The notes: generated from the letters alone by a model not told the origin. A stretch of DNA of 64,000 bases from Mesorhizobium sp. YIM 152430 (GCF_029210365.1 NZ_JARGES010000025.1:1-64000); one strand, 5' to 3'; counted from the stretch's first letter, positions 52,859 to 63,305 are shown. Translations and numbers: made by a program.

Positions 52859-52908
52859 CCACCTCTCTCCAATTGCATGGGGGCGAGGAAACGCCCTCAT
52901 CAATGAAA

Positions 52909-52932
52909 CAAAAAAACCCCGCCGGGCGGGGT
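52909..52932 (-). terminator. Intrinsic terminator after the F0 gene cluster
   Basis: A 7-bp GC-rich stem (52916-52922 with 52926-52932, loop CGG) is followed on the minus strand by seven T residues. It lies 26 bp past the atpF stop. Confidence 0.9.
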
Positions 52933-52958
52933 CTTTCGAAAGTCGATTCCGACAATTG

Positions 52959-53438
52959 TCAGTTCATGCGGGCCTTCACGTCGTCGAGGGACGATTTGAA
53001 GAGTTGCGCCTTGACGTCGGCATCGGCGCGTTCGTCAAGCAGTCGGGCTGCGGCGGCGACGGCGATGTCGACAGCATTGGAGCGGACGGCGTTGACGGCG
53101 TCGCGTTCGGCCTGGGCGATCTTCTGCTCGGCGAGAGCGGTGCGACGGGCGACATATTCCTGCGTCCGCGCCTTGGCTTCCTCGACAAGGTGGTTCGCCT
53201 CACGCTTGGCGGCGGCGACGATGTCGCCCGCTTCCTGCTCGGCTTCCTTGCGCTTGCGTTGATACTCGGCGAGGAGCTGCTGCGCTTCTTCGCGCAGGCG
53301 GCGAGCCTCTTCGAGTTCGTTGCGGATGCGCTCGGCGCGCTGATCGAGCGCTCCGGCGATCTTGCCCGGCACCTTGAGATAGACGATCAACCCGAGGAAG
53401 ATGACGAGGGCGACTGTGGCCCAGAATGTTGCGTCCAT
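52959..53438 (-). CDS. atpF: F0F1 ATP synthase subunit b
   Basis: This 159-residue peripheral-stalk subunit has one N-terminal membrane helix (FWATVALVIFLGLIVYLKVPG). A long charged coiled coil follows (about residues 30-130, RAERIRNELEEARRLREEAQQLL) with a short C-terminal domain. It is the last gene of the F0 cluster, followed by a strong terminator, and lies 9 bp after atpG. Alphaproteobacteria encode two b-type subunits, b and b', which form a heterodimer; this is the shorter, b. Confidence 0.93.
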   Translation of the reverse strand: MDATFWATVALVIFLGLIVYLKVPGKIAGALDQRAERIRNELEEARRLREEAQQLLAEYQRKRKEAEQEAGDIVAAAKREANHLVEEAKARTQEYVARRTALAEQKIAQAERDAVNAVRSNAVDIAVAAAARLLDERADADVKAQLFKSSLDDVKARMN

Positions 53439-53447
53439 GGCTGGCTC

Positions 53448-54023
53448 CTATCGAACCTGGCTGACCGCCGCGGCAACCGCCGCGTCGTCGGGCTTGCGAT
53501 CGATGAGCGCCTCGACGATGGCGCCGGCGGTATCCTCGGCGATCGTGCCCACATCCTTCATGGCCGTCTCGCGCACGGTTGCGATGCGACGCTCGGCCTC
53601 GACCAGTTTCTGCTCGAGATCGGCCTCGACCGATTTGCGCTCGGCTTCGGCATCGGCCTTGGCGGCGTCCTGCGCCTCCTGGGCGATACCGTGCGCCTTG
53701 ACGCGGGCGTCGGCCAGTTCCTGCTCGTAGGCGGCGACCGCCGCGTCGGCTTCTTCCTTGTTGCGCGCCGCCTGATCGAGATCATGAGCAATGCGGTCGC
53801 GGCGCACCTCGAGGATGTTGCCGATCCTCGGGAGCACGACCTTCTGCAAGAAGAGGTAGAACAGGCCGAATGTGATCGCCAGCCAAAGAAGCTGGGACGG
53901 GTAGGTCGACGTGTCGAAAGGGGGGAAACCCGCTTCGCCGTGACCTTCGTCCTGCACGATCTCGGTCTGCAATTCGCCTTCGGCGGGAGCTGTCTCCTGC
54001 GCGTATCCAGGCGTTACGAACAT
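53448..54023 (-). CDS. atpG: F0F1 ATP synthase subunit b'
   Basis: This 191-residue b' subunit has an acidic N-terminal extension (about residues 1-45). One membrane helix follows ([23 protein letters not shown], then [20 protein letters not shown]), then a long coiled coil. ATG at 54023 was chosen because AGGGG lies 6 nt upstream; an ATG two codons earlier overlaps that site. It pairs with AtpF to make the peripheral stalk. The gene name atpG here follows alphaproteobacterial use for b', not the F1 gamma subunit. Confidence 0.9.
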   Translation of the reverse strand: MFVTPGYAQETAPAEGELQTEIVQDEGHGEAGFPPFDTSTYPSQLLWLAITFGLFYLFLQKVVLPRIGNILEVRRDRIAHDLDQAARNKEEADAAVAAYEQELADARVKAHGIAQEAQDAAKADAEAERKSVEADLEQKLVEAERRIATVRETAMKDVGTIAEDTAGAIVEALIDRKPDDAAVAAAVSQVR

Positions 54024-54130
54024 GTGCATCCCCTGCTCATGTTGCCGGTCAATGAAATGACCGGTAGGTCTCGGCACTCGCAAATGACGGCGCGAGCGGG
54101 CGCGGATGCGCCCGCCGGCCGGGCCTCATC

Positions 54131-54355
54131 TTACGTGAAGAGGAGGAGCAGAGCGATGAGGAGCGAGAAGATGCCCAGAGCTTCCGTCACGGCGAAGCCG
54201 AAGATCAGGCGGCCGAACTGGCCGTCGGCTGCCGACGGGTTGCGCAGCGCGCCCGAGAGGTAGCTGCCGAAGATGTTGCCGAGACCGAGCGCGGTGCCGG
54301 CCATGCCGAGGCAGGCGATGCCTGCGCCGAGAGCGCGTGCTGCTTCTACTTCCAT
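54131..54355 (-). CDS. atpE: F0F1 ATP synthase subunit c
   Basis: This 74-residue proteolipid forms the rotor ring. Two membrane helices flank the polar loop RNPSAADGQFG, and the proton-carrying carboxylate is the glutamate in FAVTEALGIFSLLIALLLLF. The first helix has the glycine-rich GAGIACLGMAGTALGLGNIFG. ATG at 54355 has AGGAG upstream. An in-frame ATG at 54394 would give a longer, unusual N-terminus and is rejected. It sits between atpB and atpG with normal spacing. Confidence 0.96.
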   Translation of the reverse strand: MEVEAARALGAGIACLGMAGTALGLGNIFGSYLSGALRNPSAADGQFGRLIFGFAVTEALGIFSLLIALLLLFT

Positions 54356-54446
54356 TTTGAAACTCCTTTTTGGATTCGCTTTGGCATCATTCATGCCGGT
54401 TGGAAGATGTTCGGCCCAGGGGCCGGTGATGGCTAACCCCGTCCGA

Positions 54447-55196
54447 TCAATGCTCGGGATGGACGGCGTCGTTCAGATACATGCAGGTCAGGACCGCGAA
54501 GACGTAAGCCTGCAGGAACGAGACGAGGAATTCGAGACCGGTGATCGCGATGGTCAAAAGCAGCGGCAGCACAGCGCCGATGACGCCGAACGCGCCAAGG
54601 CCGCTCAAGGTGGTGACGAAGCCCGCGAAGACCTTCAGCGTGATGTGGCCGGCCAGCATGTTGGCGAACAGACGAACCGAAAGGCTGATCGGGCGCGACA
54701 GGAACGAGATGACCTCGATCGAGGCGACGAGCGGCACCAGCACTCCTGGCACGCCATGCGGCACGAACAGCTTGAAGAAACGCGCGCCGTGCGTCTTGAG
54801 GCCGTAGCCGACCAGCGTCAGCATGACGATCATGGCAAGCGCGAAGGTGACGATCAGATGGCTCGTCACCGTGAAGAAATACGGAATCATGCCGTACATG
54901 TTCGCCACGAGGATGAACATGAAGAGCGAGAAGACGAGCGGAAAGAAGCGCATCCCTTGCGGCCCGGTCGCGTCGCGCAGCATGTTGGCGACGAATTCAT
55001 AGGACATTTCAGACACCGACTGGCTGCGGCTCGGCACGAGGCCGCGGCTCGACGTCGTCAGGTAGAGGAATGCACCGGTGGTCACGACGGTGGCGACCAT
55101 GAAGAGCGCGGAATTGGTGAAGGAGAAGTCGAGCCCACCGATCTCGATCGGAATCAATCTGGAGATCTGAAACTGGTGGATCGGATCTTCGGCCAT
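54447..55196 (-). CDS. atpB: F0F1 ATP synthase subunit a
   Basis: This 249-residue membrane subunit forms the proton half-channels. It has about five or six helices and the essential arginine in [39 protein letters not shown] is the conserved final helix pair. ATG at 55196 starts MAEDPIHQF; the frame is open further upstream, but that part is unlike AtpB. It follows atpI by 46 bp and is probably cotranscribed with it. Confidence 0.95.
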   Translation of the reverse strand: MAEDPIHQFQISRLIPIEIGGLDFSFTNSALFMVATVVTTGAFLYLTTSSRGLVPSRSQSVSEMSYEFVANMLRDATGPQGMRFFPLVFSLFMFILVANMYGMIPYFFTVTSHLIVTFALAMIVMLTLVGYGLKTHGARFFKLFVPHGVPGVLVPLVASIEVISFLSRPISLSVRLFANMLAGHITLKVFAGFVTTLSGLGAFGVIGAVLPLLLTIAITGLEFLVSFLQAYVFAVLTCMYLNDAVHPEH

Positions 55197-55242
55197 CAGG
55201 CGCCCCTCGATACAAATGTCGGCGCAGGCGCGCCGGATAAAA

Positions 55243-55638
55243 CTACGTTTCGTCTCGGCCCCGGCCGCCTTCCGGCGGCTCGACCCCGCGCTCCGCGACA
55301 ACACCGGCGGAACGAAGGACGTTCAGGACCCCGGCGGCAAATCCGAGCAGAAGAAATACGACGAGACCCCAGGGGGTCGTGCCCGCCGCCGTGTCGATGA
55401 ACCATCCGATGGCCGCCCCGACCACGATGCCGGCGATGAACTCGCTCGACAGCCGCAGGGCCTTGCCCATACCGGCCATTCCGCCGGTTTTCGAACCGTC
55501 CACCTCGACAGCCTTCGCCGGTCGCTTCAACGCCAGCCTGGCGTCGAGCTCGCGGCGGCGACGCTCGAGATCGTCTCCGCTGCCATCCGGCTCCGGGCCT
55601 GTCCGGCCGGTTTCGCCTGGCCCGTTCATGTCGGCCAC
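55243..55638 (-). CDS. atpI: AtpI/AtpZ-family F0 assembly protein
   Basis: This 131-residue protein has a charged N-terminal half (about residues 1-65). Two membrane helices follow ([20 protein letters not shown] and [20 protein letters not shown]), as in AtpI/AtpZ proteins. These help c-ring assembly or ion supply in other bacteria. GTG at 55638 was chosen because AGGAGG is 5 nt upstream; an ATG three codons in is possible. It is the first gene of the F0 operon. Confidence 0.86.
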   Translation of the reverse strand: MADMNGPGETGRTGPEPDGSGDDLERRRRELDARLALKRPAKAVEVDGSKTGGMAGMGKALRLSSEFIAGIVVGAAIGWFIDTAAGTTPWGLVVFLLLGFAAGVLNVLRSAGVVAERGVEPPEGGRGRDET

Positions 55639-55850
55639 CGCAACCTCCTGACCCGCCTGGCATCCATCTTGGCTTGCCGCTTCAAAGTCGCGCGCAACAT
55701 ATTCAGGGCACCCGCGCCAGTCAAGCCACGGCTCCGGATTGAATCGGACAGGATTTCACCAGGAAAATCATACAATTAGCAGACTGCGACAATGCGCGCA
55801 GGCGCCTGCGCCGAGAATCGCCCCGCCAGACCGCGCAAGCGGGCCTGCAA

Positions 55851-57023
55851 TCAGCTCCAGCCGCCGCCCTTGGTGCGATAGAAGATGTGGAGCCCGATCT
55901 TCTTCACCTTGTCCATGGTACGCGCCCAGCGTGGGCTGACATAGGTGGCATGATAATGGGTGGAGGAGCCGACCTCGGGCAAGAAGATCTTCCCGGCGGT
56001 GACCGCCATCGCAACATCGGAGGCGAGCTTGTAGTGCGGCGCACTGGTCACGCGCGGCTTGGTGCCGTCGCAGGCGAAAGAGAACTGGCAGCGGTTGCGC
56101 CAGGTGCGGTTCTGGTAGACGACGCCGCAGATCGTGTTGGGATAGGCCGGGGCACGCACGCGGTTGAGAATGACCTGGGCGACGGCCGCCTGTCCCTTCA
56201 CCTCCTCGCCGCGTGCCTCGAAATAGATGCCCTCGGCCAGGCACTTCTGCTCCTTGTCGGAAAAGACATGGGGCGGAAGCGGCATCTTCATCCAGGCATG
56301 ATCGCCCGGTGCCATAGGCGGAATGAAACGGCCATCGGATGGGTCCTCGCCTTTCAAGAGGCTCGCGAATGGCGATGCCGTCGCATAATTGGGCGCAGCC
56401 GGCGCATAGGCGGTGGCGAGGATATCGGCCTTCTCGTTGGTGACCAGCGAGGCGAGCACGATCGGCATGTCGTTCTCGATCGGCCGGTGAGTGGGATGGA
56501 AGGCGAGCGCGATGTCGAGTTCCTTGCCCTCGATCTCCGGCTTGACGAAGGCCATCGCAAACTCAGGCTCGACATCGTGCAGCGAGGAGGTGCGCTCGAG
56601 GATCGAGCCGGCATTGAAGAATTTCGGCGGAGAGACAGGTGCGATCTTCAACAGTCGGCCCTGCTTGCCCGTGCGGTTGACGCGATCCTCGTCGGGCCGG
56701 ATGTTCTTTTCGCCATCCTGCGAGCGAAGCGCGACCGTGCCGAGGCCGGGAACCTTGAAGCCCGCACCTGCGATCGCGCCGGTCACGGTCGCATCGACGA
56801 AGGGAAGCTCCGCCTGCTGGATCGAGCCGGCCTGCGCCTGCTCGACCACCGCGCCCCAGCGACCTGACCCGGTTTCAAGACCCGAGACGAAACTCGTCAT
56901 GTCCTGGAAAGCGGCGGCGGTGGGAAAGGCCAGCCAGATGCCGATGCCGAAAAGCGCAGGGGTCATCGCAGACCTGCCTTCGAATACGCTTCTCAAGCGA
57001 CGCGACAAACGCCTTACCTGCAA
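55851..57023 (-). CDS. SleB-like cell wall hydrolase
   Basis: This 390-residue protein has an N-terminal signal or membrane anchor (about residues 20-38). A long linker region of no recognised fold follows, with a C-terminal Hydrolase_2 (SleB) domain from about residue 268, CLAEGIYFEARGEEVKGQAAVAQVILNRV, including the catalytic-type glutamate in YFEARGE. It probably cleaves peptidoglycan glycan strands in the periplasm. A TTG at 57023 with GGAG upstream is the chosen start; an ATG at 56966 is an alternative. The upstream region holds an inverted repeat with TTAACC half-sites. Confidence 0.87.
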   Translation of the reverse strand: MQVRRLSRRLRSVFEGRSAMTPALFGIGIWLAFPTAAAFQDMTSFVSGLETGSGRWGAVVEQAQAGSIQQAELPFVDATVTGAIAGAGFKVPGLGTVALRSQDGEKNIRPDEDRVNRTGKQGRLLKIAPVSPPKFFNAGSILERTSSLHDVEPEFAMAFVKPEIEGKELDIALAFHPTHRPIENDMPIVLASLVTNEKADILATAYAPAAPNYATASPFASLLKGEDPSDGRFIPPMAPGDHAWMKMPLPPHVFSDKEQKCLAEGIYFEARGEEVKGQAAVAQVILNRVRAPAYPNTICGVVYQNRTWRNRCQFSFACDGTKPRVTSAPHYKLASDVAMAVTAGKIFLPEVGSSTHYHATYVSPRWARTMDKVKKIGLHIFYRTKGGGWS

Positions 57024-57073
57024 TGATCCCGCTCCATACGCATCTGAAAGCCAACACCGGCAAAAAATGATCG

Positions 57074-57096
57074 ATTAACCTTTATGGGCGGTTAAT
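57074..57096. promoter_or_regulatory. Inverted repeat with TTAACC arms upstream of the SleB-like gene
   Basis: ATTAACC (57074-57080) and GGTTAAT (57090-57096) form a perfect 7-bp inverted repeat with a 9-bp spacer, about 50 bp upstream of the SleB-like start. TTAACC resembles half of the alphaproteobacterial CtrA site, but the spacing of the two TTAA parts (13 nt) does not fit the usual 7 nt. The remaining gap to der shows no gene. Confidence 0.4.
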
Positions 57097-57249
57097 GACG
57101 CTGGGACAGCGCCAGTGGCCCGATCATGTCCCGGTGATGACCGACGGTCGCCCGTCCCCTCAAATCACTCAAGAGACGGCGTTTCGCCAAGGAGTAAGGC
57201 GTGAATGTGACTTAGCGGCAATTGAACGGCCGAATGGCCGACATATCCG

Positions 57250-58683
57250 TCATGTTCTCTTTCTGGCCCGACCGGCGAACGGATTTTCCGACGCGCGCAG
57301 CATCATGCGGATCGGCACGCCCGGCATCTCGAAGTCCTTGCGAAGCTCGTTCGTCAGATAACGGATATAGCTTTGCGGCACGGCCTCAGGGCGCGTGCAG
57401 GAGAGCACGAATCCGGGCGGGCGAGTCTTGATCTGGGTGATGTACTTGATCTTCAACCGCCGACCGGCGACGGCCGGCGGCGGATGATGCGCCGTGACGC
57501 CTTCCAGCCATCGATTGAGACGACCGGTCGAAATGCGCGTGTTCCAGACACGATGCGTCGTTTCGATCGCCTGCATCAGCTTGTCGAGACCGCGCTCGGT
57601 TTCGGCCGAGATGGTGACGGCCTGAAGCCCGCGCACCTGCGGCAGGAGCCGCGTCGTCTTCTCACGCAATTCCGCCAGAAGTTCCTGACGATTTTCGATG
57701 AGATCCCATTTGTTGAAGGCCAGCACCGGCGCCCTGCCCTCGCGAATGATCAGGTCCGCTATGGTCAGATCCTGCTTTTCGAACGGGATCGTCGCATCGA
57801 AGACGATGACGACGACCTCGGCGAAGCGGATGGCGCGCAGACCATCGGCGACCGACAGTTTCTCCAGCTTTTCCTGCACACGCGACTTGCGGCGCATTCC
57901 CGCGGTGTCGAACAATTTGATCTTGCGGCCGTTCCAGTCCCAATCGACCGAGATCGAATCGCGCGTGATGCCCGCCTCCGGGCCGGTCAGGAGACGCTCC
58001 TCGCCGACGAGTGCATTGATCAGGGTCGACTTGCCGGCATTCGGACGCCCGACGACGGCGATACGCAGCGGCTTCGTCGCGTCATAGGCGGGAATCGCCT
58101 CCTCGTCCTCGTCGGAGACGTCTTCGCCGATCAAGGGCTGATCGGCGACTCTGTCGTCCTCGTCTTCCTCGCCCCCGAAGGCCCTTTCCTCGCCAATCGC
58201 GGCGACGATGGCGTCGCGCAGGTCGACCATGCCCTCGCCGTGTTCGGCCGAAATGCCGACCGGTTCGCCGAGGCCGAGTTCCCAGGCCTCGAGGAATCCG
58301 CCCTGGGCGCCGCGCGCTTCCGCCTTGTTGGCGGCGAGGACGACCGGCTTGCCGAAGCGGCGGACGATGTCGGCGAAGGCGCGATCGTCCGGCATCAGGC
58401 CGGTCTTGGCGTCGACGACGAAGCAGACGACATCCGCCTCGTCGATGGCAATCTCCGTCTGCTGGCGCATACGTCCGGCAAGGCTTGCCGCCTCTGCGGT
58501 CTCGAGGCCCGCCGTGTCGATCACCTCGAATTCGAGATCGTAGAGCCTGGCCGTATGGGCACGGCGGTCGCGCGTCACGCCGGGCGTATCGTCGACGAGC
58601 GCGAGCTTGCGGCCGGCCAGCCGGTTGAACAGCGTCGACTTGCCGACATTCGGGCGGCCGATGATGGCGAGTTTGAAGCTCAC
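57250..58683 (-). CDS. der: GTPase Der (EngA)
   Basis: Der is an essential 50S ribosome-assembly GTPase with two tandem G domains. The 477-residue protein has the first P-loop GRPNVGKST (residues 9-17) with DTAGLE and NKAEA, and the second P-loop GRPNAGKST (about 213-221) with [11 protein letters not shown] and NKWDL. A C-terminal KH-like domain ends the protein. An acidic linker of about 30 residues joins the G domains. The start is GTG at 58683, overlapping the stop of the YfgM-like gene in GTGA. Confidence 0.95.
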   Translation of the reverse strand: MSFKLAIIGRPNVGKSTLFNRLAGRKLALVDDTPGVTRDRRAHTARLYDLEFEVIDTAGLETAEAASLAGRMRQQTEIAIDEADVVCFVVDAKTGLMPDDRAFADIVRRFGKPVVLAANKAEARGAQGGFLEAWELGLGEPVGISAEHGEGMVDLRDAIVAAIGEERAFGGEEDEDDRVADQPLIGEDVSDEDEEAIPAYDATKPLRIAVVGRPNAGKSTLINALVGEERLLTGPEAGITRDSISVDWDWNGRKIKLFDTAGMRRKSRVQEKLEKLSVADGLRAIRFAEVVVIVFDATIPFEKQDLTIADLIIREGRAPVLAFNKWDLIENRQELLAELREKTTRLLPQVRGLQAVTISAETERGLDKLMQAIETTHRVWNTRISTGRLNRWLEGVTAHHPPPAVAGRRLKIKYITQIKTRPPGFVLSCTRPEAVPQSYIRYLTNELRKDFEMPGVPIRMMLRASENPFAGRARKRT

Positions 58684-59345
58684 GAAGGTTCCTGTGTGCC
58701 GCGGATGAGTTCGACCATCATCTGCGCGCGCTGGCGCATATTGGCGGAAACGCGCTCGTCGCCGACGATCAGATCGAAGAGTCGCAAAGCCTCGTCCGAC
58801 TGACCGTCCTTCCAGGCGGCGAGCGCAAGCGCCTCGCGGGCGGAGTGACGCATCGCATTGTCGTCCGACGTCATCGCCTCGAGGCGGGCGGCGACGTCGT
58901 CATAGGAACCATGATCGACCAGAAGATATCCGGCGCGCAACCGCGCCGTGTCGCGGATCGCCTGCGGAATGGCGTTGTCGCTGGCGACGGCATCGAAAGA
59001 CGCGATGGCGGCTGCATGATCGCCGGCGTCGGCCTGGACGGTGGCGGTGCGGAAGCGGGCCAGCACCGGATAGGCGCCGAAGCCGTCTTCCTGAAGCGCG
59101 GAAAGTTCGGCGAGAGCCTGTTCGCTCTGCCCCTCATTGGCCAGCGTCAACGCCTGCGAGAAGCGGTCACCGGAGGCATTGGCCTGGCGTGTCGTCCACC
59201 AGTCCCACGCGACATAGAGCATCGTGGCGGCCACGACGACCGCGGCGACACCGAGCGCTGCGAGACCGTAGCGATCCCAGATCTGACGCGCGCGATCCTG
59301 TCGAAGCTCCTCATTGACCTCGCGGATGAAACTGTCGTCGGACAT
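58680..59345 (-). CDS. YfgM-like TPR membrane protein
   Basis: This 221-residue inner-membrane protein has an N-terminal cytosolic part ([26 protein letters not shown]), one membrane helix ([20 protein letters not shown]) and a periplasmic TPR-like domain (about residues 60-215). The overall shape matches YfgM (TPR_21), which lies next to der in many Proteobacteria and links the Sec translocon with periplasmic chaperones in E. coli. ATG at 59345 was chosen; an in-frame codon three residues earlier is possible. Its stop overlaps the der start. Confidence 0.85.
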   Translation of the reverse strand: MSDDSFIREVNEELRQDRARQIWDRYGLAALGVAAVVVAATMLYVAWDWWTTRQANASGDRFSQALTLANEGQSEQALAELSALQEDGFGAYPVLARFRTATVQADAGDHAAAIASFDAVASDNAIPQAIRDTARLRAGYLLVDHGSYDDVAARLEAMTSDDNAMRHSAREALALAAWKDGQSDEALRLFDLIVGDERVSANMRQRAQMMVELIRGTQEPS

Positions 59346-59436
59346 CAGGCACAACCATCGTTCGGGGATCAGGGCGCGCCAGGCGCCCGCATTGGCGAGC
59401 GTTTTAGCCGAAATTCGCCGTCATGGAAGGGTAAAT

Positions 59437-59456
59437 CCCCGCGCGGCGCGGCGGGG
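59437..59456 (-). terminator. Weak GC-rich hairpin after the NnrU-like gene
   Basis: CCCCGC (59437-59442) pairs with GCGGGG (59451-59456); the downstream minus-strand bases are ATTTACC, so the T-run is poor. It may end transcription of the NnrU-like gene. Confidence 0.4.
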
Positions 59457-59464
59457 CGGCAAAA

Positions 59465-60034
59465 TCACGCGATGACAGGCACGCCGATCAGCCATTCGTG
59501 GAGAACGAAGGCGAAGAGCACATAGGCGACAAGGCCGACGACGATCGCTGCCACATCCCATTTGACCGGCCCCGGCGTCGGCCCGTCATCACCCCGTCGG
59601 TTGACCGAAATGCGGTCGAGCACCGCCCATGCGAGGAAAGTGCCAAACAGCAGCAACGCCGCCAGATCGCCATTGGCGAGAAGATGGCCGAGCGCCCAGA
59701 CTTTCACGGCAACCAGCATCGGATGCTTCAATGCCGCCTTGATCCGGCCTGCTGGCAATTGGGACGCCGCCAGCGCGATGAATGCGAAGACCATCAGGAG
59801 AAGATTGAGATGGCGCGTCCAGACCGACGGTTCGTAGAGGATTGGCGCCGTCTGCCGCGCGAGACCATAGCCCCAGACGATCAGCACGAGGCCGGCAAGG
59901 GCGACAATCGAATAGAGCCCCCTCCATGCTCCCCGGCCACGCGCGGCGATCTGCGCATCGCGCAGCTCCGGCGCGATGATCCTTACCGAGTGAATACCGA
60001 GAAAGAGGATGAGTCCGAAAATGAGAATCAGCAT
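59465..60034 (-). CDS. NnrU-family membrane protein
   Basis: This 189-residue inner-membrane protein has about five or six helices, starting MLILIFGLILFLGIHSVRI. The conserved HPMLVAVKVWALGHLLANGD segment marks the NnrU family, first seen next to nitric oxide reductase genes in denitrifiers. No denitrification genes lie nearby, so that role is not indicated here; the fold resembles isoprenylcysteine methyltransferase-like membrane proteins. It follows the MFS gene on the same strand by 51 bp. Confidence 0.87.
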   Translation of the reverse strand: MLILIFGLILFLGIHSVRIIAPELRDAQIAARGRGAWRGLYSIVALAGLVLIVWGYGLARQTAPILYEPSVWTRHLNLLLMVFAFIALAASQLPAGRIKAALKHPMLVAVKVWALGHLLANGDLAALLLFGTFLAWAVLDRISVNRRGDDGPTPGPVKWDVAAIVVGLVAYVLFAFVLHEWLIGVPVIA

Positions 60035-60085
60035 TGCACGCCCCTTTGCTGACCATTCTAATATGTCGACTGCGCCAGCGACAGG

Positions 60086-61255
60086 TCAGGAACGCGTCGC
60101 CGTCTTCGATGACAGGGCCAGCCAGGCGGAGATGGCCAAAGCCAGCGCGGCAAGGACGGACGGCCAGAAAAAGCCGCCGGTCCAATCCGCGACGATGCCG
60201 GCCACGACCGGGCCGACGATCTGGCCGAGACCGAAGGCGGCGGTCATGACCGAAAGCACCTTGCGCGGCGACGGGCCGGCAAGGTTTCGGCCGATCTGGA
60301 TGCCGAGCGCCGTAATGGCGACGAAAGTGTTGCCGAGCAGGATACCGCCGAGGAGCGGGCCGGTCATGCCGCCAAGCGCGACGCTCGCCATGACGCCGGC
60401 AGCCTCGACGCCGCATCCGACCGCGAAGACCGGCCGCAAACCCCACCGCCGCGCGGCCAGCGCCCACAGGTATACCGACGGGATGACGGCAAGGCCGGTG
60501 ACGAGCCAAACCAAGGCTTCGAGCACCGCGCCGCTTTCGTTGCCACGGACGATGGCGATGAGAAAGGTGGCCGTCACGACATAGCCGAAGCCGAAAATGC
60601 CATAGGCCCAGACGATCCGTTTCAGCGCGGGCGAGAAGACGAGCGCCGGCTCCTTGACGTCCGAACCGCCCTGCCCGCCTGCGCGCGGCAGGAGCAGCCA
60701 GATCACGACCAAGGCCGCCAGCGACAGGGCGGCCGCGCCGACCCAGTTCGCCCGCCAGCCGAATTGACCGAAGGCGAGCAGCGCGACCATCGACGACGAC
60801 AGGGCGATGCCGACGCCGACGCCACCGAAATGCATCCAGTGCAGATCGCCACGATCGAGCCTGCCAAGCCCGGCAAAGACGATGCTCGACAGGAAGACCA
60901 TGACGAAGGCGCTGGCAACGCCGGCTGCAAAGCGGATCGCGAGGAACGCGGCCAGATCGTCGGTCAGCGCCATGGCGAGACAAAGCGCGGTGCTGAGCGC
61001 GAGGCTTGCCAGCGACAGCGCCCGCTCCCAGCCATGCGCCCAGCCGCCGCCGGCGATCAGCGCGCCGACGAGATAGCCGGTGTAGTTGGACGCGGCAATG
61101 AAGCCCGCTTCGGACGTGGTCTGGCCGAGGGCGGCCATCATACCCGGCAGGATCGGCGTATAGACGAAGCGGCCGACGCCCATGGCAACGGCCATGGAGA
61201 GCATACCGGCAACAGCCAATCTGAACGGAGAAACGGAGAGGGCGGGTGCGTGCAT
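60086..61255 (-). CDS. YbfB/YjiJ-family MFS transporter
   Basis: This 389-residue major-facilitator transporter has about twelve membrane helices. The YbfB/YjiJ family features visible are MGVGRFVYTPILPGMM at the first helix, EAGFIAASNYTGYLVGA, and the TGPLLGGILLGNTFVAIT segment in the second half. Proton-coupled efflux or uptake of a small molecule is expected; no substrate can be assigned. The ATG at 61255 is the likely start. It lies between an ArsC-like gene and the NnrU-like gene, all on the minus strand. Confidence 0.86.
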   Translation of the reverse strand: MHAPALSVSPFRLAVAGMLSMAVAMGVGRFVYTPILPGMMAALGQTTSEAGFIAASNYTGYLVGALIAGGGWAHGWERALSLASLALSTALCLAMALTDDLAAFLAIRFAAGVASAFVMVFLSSIVFAGLGRLDRGDLHWMHFGGVGVGIALSSSMVALLAFGQFGWRANWVGAAALSLAALVVIWLLLPRAGGQGGSDVKEPALVFSPALKRIVWAYGIFGFGYVVTATFLIAIVRGNESGAVLEALVWLVTGLAVIPSVYLWALAARRWGLRPVFAVGCGVEAAGVMASVALGGMTGPLLGGILLGNTFVAITALGIQIGRNLAGPSPRKVLSVMTAAFGLGQIVGPVVAGIVADWTGGFFWPSVLAALALAISAWLALSSKTATRS

Positions 61256-61335
61256 TCTGCGACGAGATTAACGAGAGGCGATCGCGGTGCAATGCAAAAA
61301 CTTCGCGCAAGCCGGCTTTGGCGCGCGCAGTTCGT

Positions 61336-61686
61336 TCAGCGCCCGAAAAGCTGGGCGTAAAGATTGGGCTTGAAGCCGATCTCGATCGTCTCGCCGGTAT
61401 CGAGCACCGGACGCTTGATCATGGTCGGTTCGCCGGCCATCAGGGCAATCGCCTTGTCTTCGTCGAGATCGTCGCGCGTTTCGGCTGGCAGCGCCCGAAA
61501 GGTGCGACTCGCCTTGTTCAAGACCTTCTCCCAGCCGGCGGCTTCGCACCAGCGGGAAATGTCGTCCTTACCGATGCCGCCGACGCGGTAGTCATGAAAG
61601 GCATAGGCGACGCCATTGGCGTCGAGCCAGGCGAACGCCTTCTTCATCGTGTCGCAATTGCGGATGCCGTAGATCGCGACGGTCAA
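61336..61686 (-). CDS. ArsC/Spx-family reductase (YffB-like)
   Basis: This 116-residue thioredoxin-fold protein has the YGIRNCDTMKKA motif with a single conserved cysteine (C11), and KRPVLDTG with the arginine typical of the ArsC/YffB group. Glutathione-dependent reduction is known for YffB-like proteins; a link to arsenate is doubtful because no other ars genes are nearby. The start is TTG at 61686, 4 bp after the guaA stop, so it is probably translationally coupled to guaA. Confidence 0.85.
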   Translation of the reverse strand: MTVAIYGIRNCDTMKKAFAWLDANGVAYAFHDYRVGGIGKDDISRWCEAAGWEKVLNKASRTFRALPAETRDDLDEDKAIALMAGEPTMIKRPVLDTGETIEIGFKPNLYAQLFGR

Positions 61687-61690
61687 CGAC

Positions 61691-63253
61691 TCATTCCCAC
61701 TCGATCGTGCCGGGGGGCTTGGAGGTGACGTCGTAGACGACGCGGTTGACGCCCTTGACCTCGTTGATGATGCGGGTGGCGGCGCGGCCGAGGAATTCCA
61801 TGTCGTAATGGTAGAAGTCGGCCGTCATACCGTCGACCGAGGTGACGGCTCGCAGGGCGCAGACGAATTCATAGGTGCGCCCGTCACCCATCACGCCGAC
61901 CGTCTGGACGGGAAGCAGCACGGCGAAGGCCTGCCAGATGGCGTCGTAGAGGCCGGCCTTGCGAATCTCGTCGAGATAGATTGCGTCGGCCTCGCGCAGG
62001 ATTTCGAGCTTCTCGCGGGTGATGCCGCCGGGGCAGCGGATCGCAAGGCCAGGCCCGGGGAACGGATGGCGGCCGATGAAGTGCTCTGGCAGGCCGAGTT
62101 CCTTGCCGAGGACGCGCACTTCGTCCTTGAAGAGCTCGCGCAGCGGCTCGACGAGCTTCATGTTCATGCGCTCGGGCAGGCCGCCTACATTGTGGTGCGA
62201 CTTGATCGTGACCGACGGGCCGCCGGTGAAGGAAACGCTTTCGATGACGTCGGGATAGAGCGTGCCCTGCGCCAGAAAGTCCGCGCCGCCCAACTTCTTC
62301 GCCTCTTCCTCGAAGACCTCGATGAAGAGACGGCCGATGGTCTTGCGCTTCTTCTCCGGATCGCTTTCGCCTTCGAGCGCACCGATGAAGCGGTCCTGCG
62401 CATTCACGAGTATCAGCGGCAGATTGTAGTGCTCGCGGAACATGGCGACGACGTCGGCCGCCTCGTTCTTTCGCATCAGGCCGTGGTCGACGAGGATGCA
62501 GGTCAACTGGTCACCGACCGCCTCGTGGATCAGCAGCGCGGCGACGGAGGAATCGACGCCGCCAGAGAGTGCGCAGATGACCTTTCCGTCGCCGACCTGA
62601 TCGCGGATCGCCTGCACGGCCTGCTCGCGGTAGGCGGCCATCGTCCAGTCGCCGGCAAGACCCGCGATCTTGTGGACGAAATTCGACAGGAGCTTCGCAC
62701 CGTCCGGTGTGTGGACGACTTCTGGGTGGAACTGGACGGCATAGAATTTGCGCTTCTCGTCGGCGATTGCCGCGAAGGGGGCGCCGGTCGAGGTGCCGAC
62801 GACGCGAAAGCCTTCGGGAATGGCGGTGACGCGGTCGCCATGGCTCATCCAGACCTGATGGCGAGTTCCCTTGGCCCAGACGCCGGTGAAGAGCGCGCAT
62901 TCGTCCTCGATGTCGAGGAAGGCGCGGCCGAATTCGCGGTGATGCCCGCCCTCGACCCTGCCGCCGAGCTGTGCGCACATGGTCTGCTCGCCATAGCAGA
63001 TCCCGAGGACCGGGATGCCTGCCTCGAACACGATTTGTGGCGCGCGTGGGCTGCCCATTTCCGTCGTCGAGGCGGGGCCGCCCGACAGGATGACGGTCTT
63101 GGGGCCGATACGGCGGAAGGCTTCTTCGGCGAGCTGGAAGGGAACGATCTCGGAATAGACGCCCGCTTCGCGCACGCGGCGCGCGATGAGCTGCGTGACC
63201 TGGGAGCCGAAATCGATGATGAGGACGGTGTCTGGATGGGCTTCGTTCGTCAT
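61691..63253 (-). CDS. guaA: GMP synthase (glutamine-hydrolysing)
   Basis: GuaA converts XMP to GMP using glutamine-derived ammonia and ATP. The 520-residue protein has the class I glutaminase domain with nucleophile C86 in GICYGEQ and the His-Glu pair in [10 protein letters not shown]. The ATP-pyrophosphatase P-loop LSGGVDSSV follows, and the dimerisation domain has [15 protein letters not shown] and the C-terminal KPPGTIEWE. Length is standard. ATG at 63253 is the start. The ArsC-like gene follows 4 bp after the stop. Confidence 0.97.
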   Translation of the reverse strand: MTNEAHPDTVLIIDFGSQVTQLIARRVREAGVYSEIVPFQLAEEAFRRIGPKTVILSGGPASTTEMGSPRAPQIVFEAGIPVLGICYGEQTMCAQLGGRVEGGHHREFGRAFLDIEDECALFTGVWAKGTRHQVWMSHGDRVTAIPEGFRVVGTSTGAPFAAIADEKRKFYAVQFHPEVVHTPDGAKLLSNFVHKIAGLAGDWTMAAYREQAVQAIRDQVGDGKVICALSGGVDSSVAALLIHEAVGDQLTCILVDHGLMRKNEAADVVAMFREHYNLPLILVNAQDRFIGALEGESDPEKKRKTIGRLFIEVFEEEAKKLGGADFLAQGTLYPDVIESVSFTGGPSVTIKSHHNVGGLPERMNMKLVEPLRELFKDEVRVLGKELGLPEHFIGRHPFPGPGLAIRCPGGITREKLEILREADAIYLDEIRKAGLYDAIWQAFAVLLPVQTVGVMGDGRTYEFVCALRAVTSVDGMTADFYHYDMEFLGRAATRIINEVKGVNRVVYDVTSKPPGTIEWE

Positions 63254-63305
63254 GACGGGCCTTTAGAGAAAAGCGACTGCGAGCGCAATGGGCGCGGCCG
63301 CCCGA

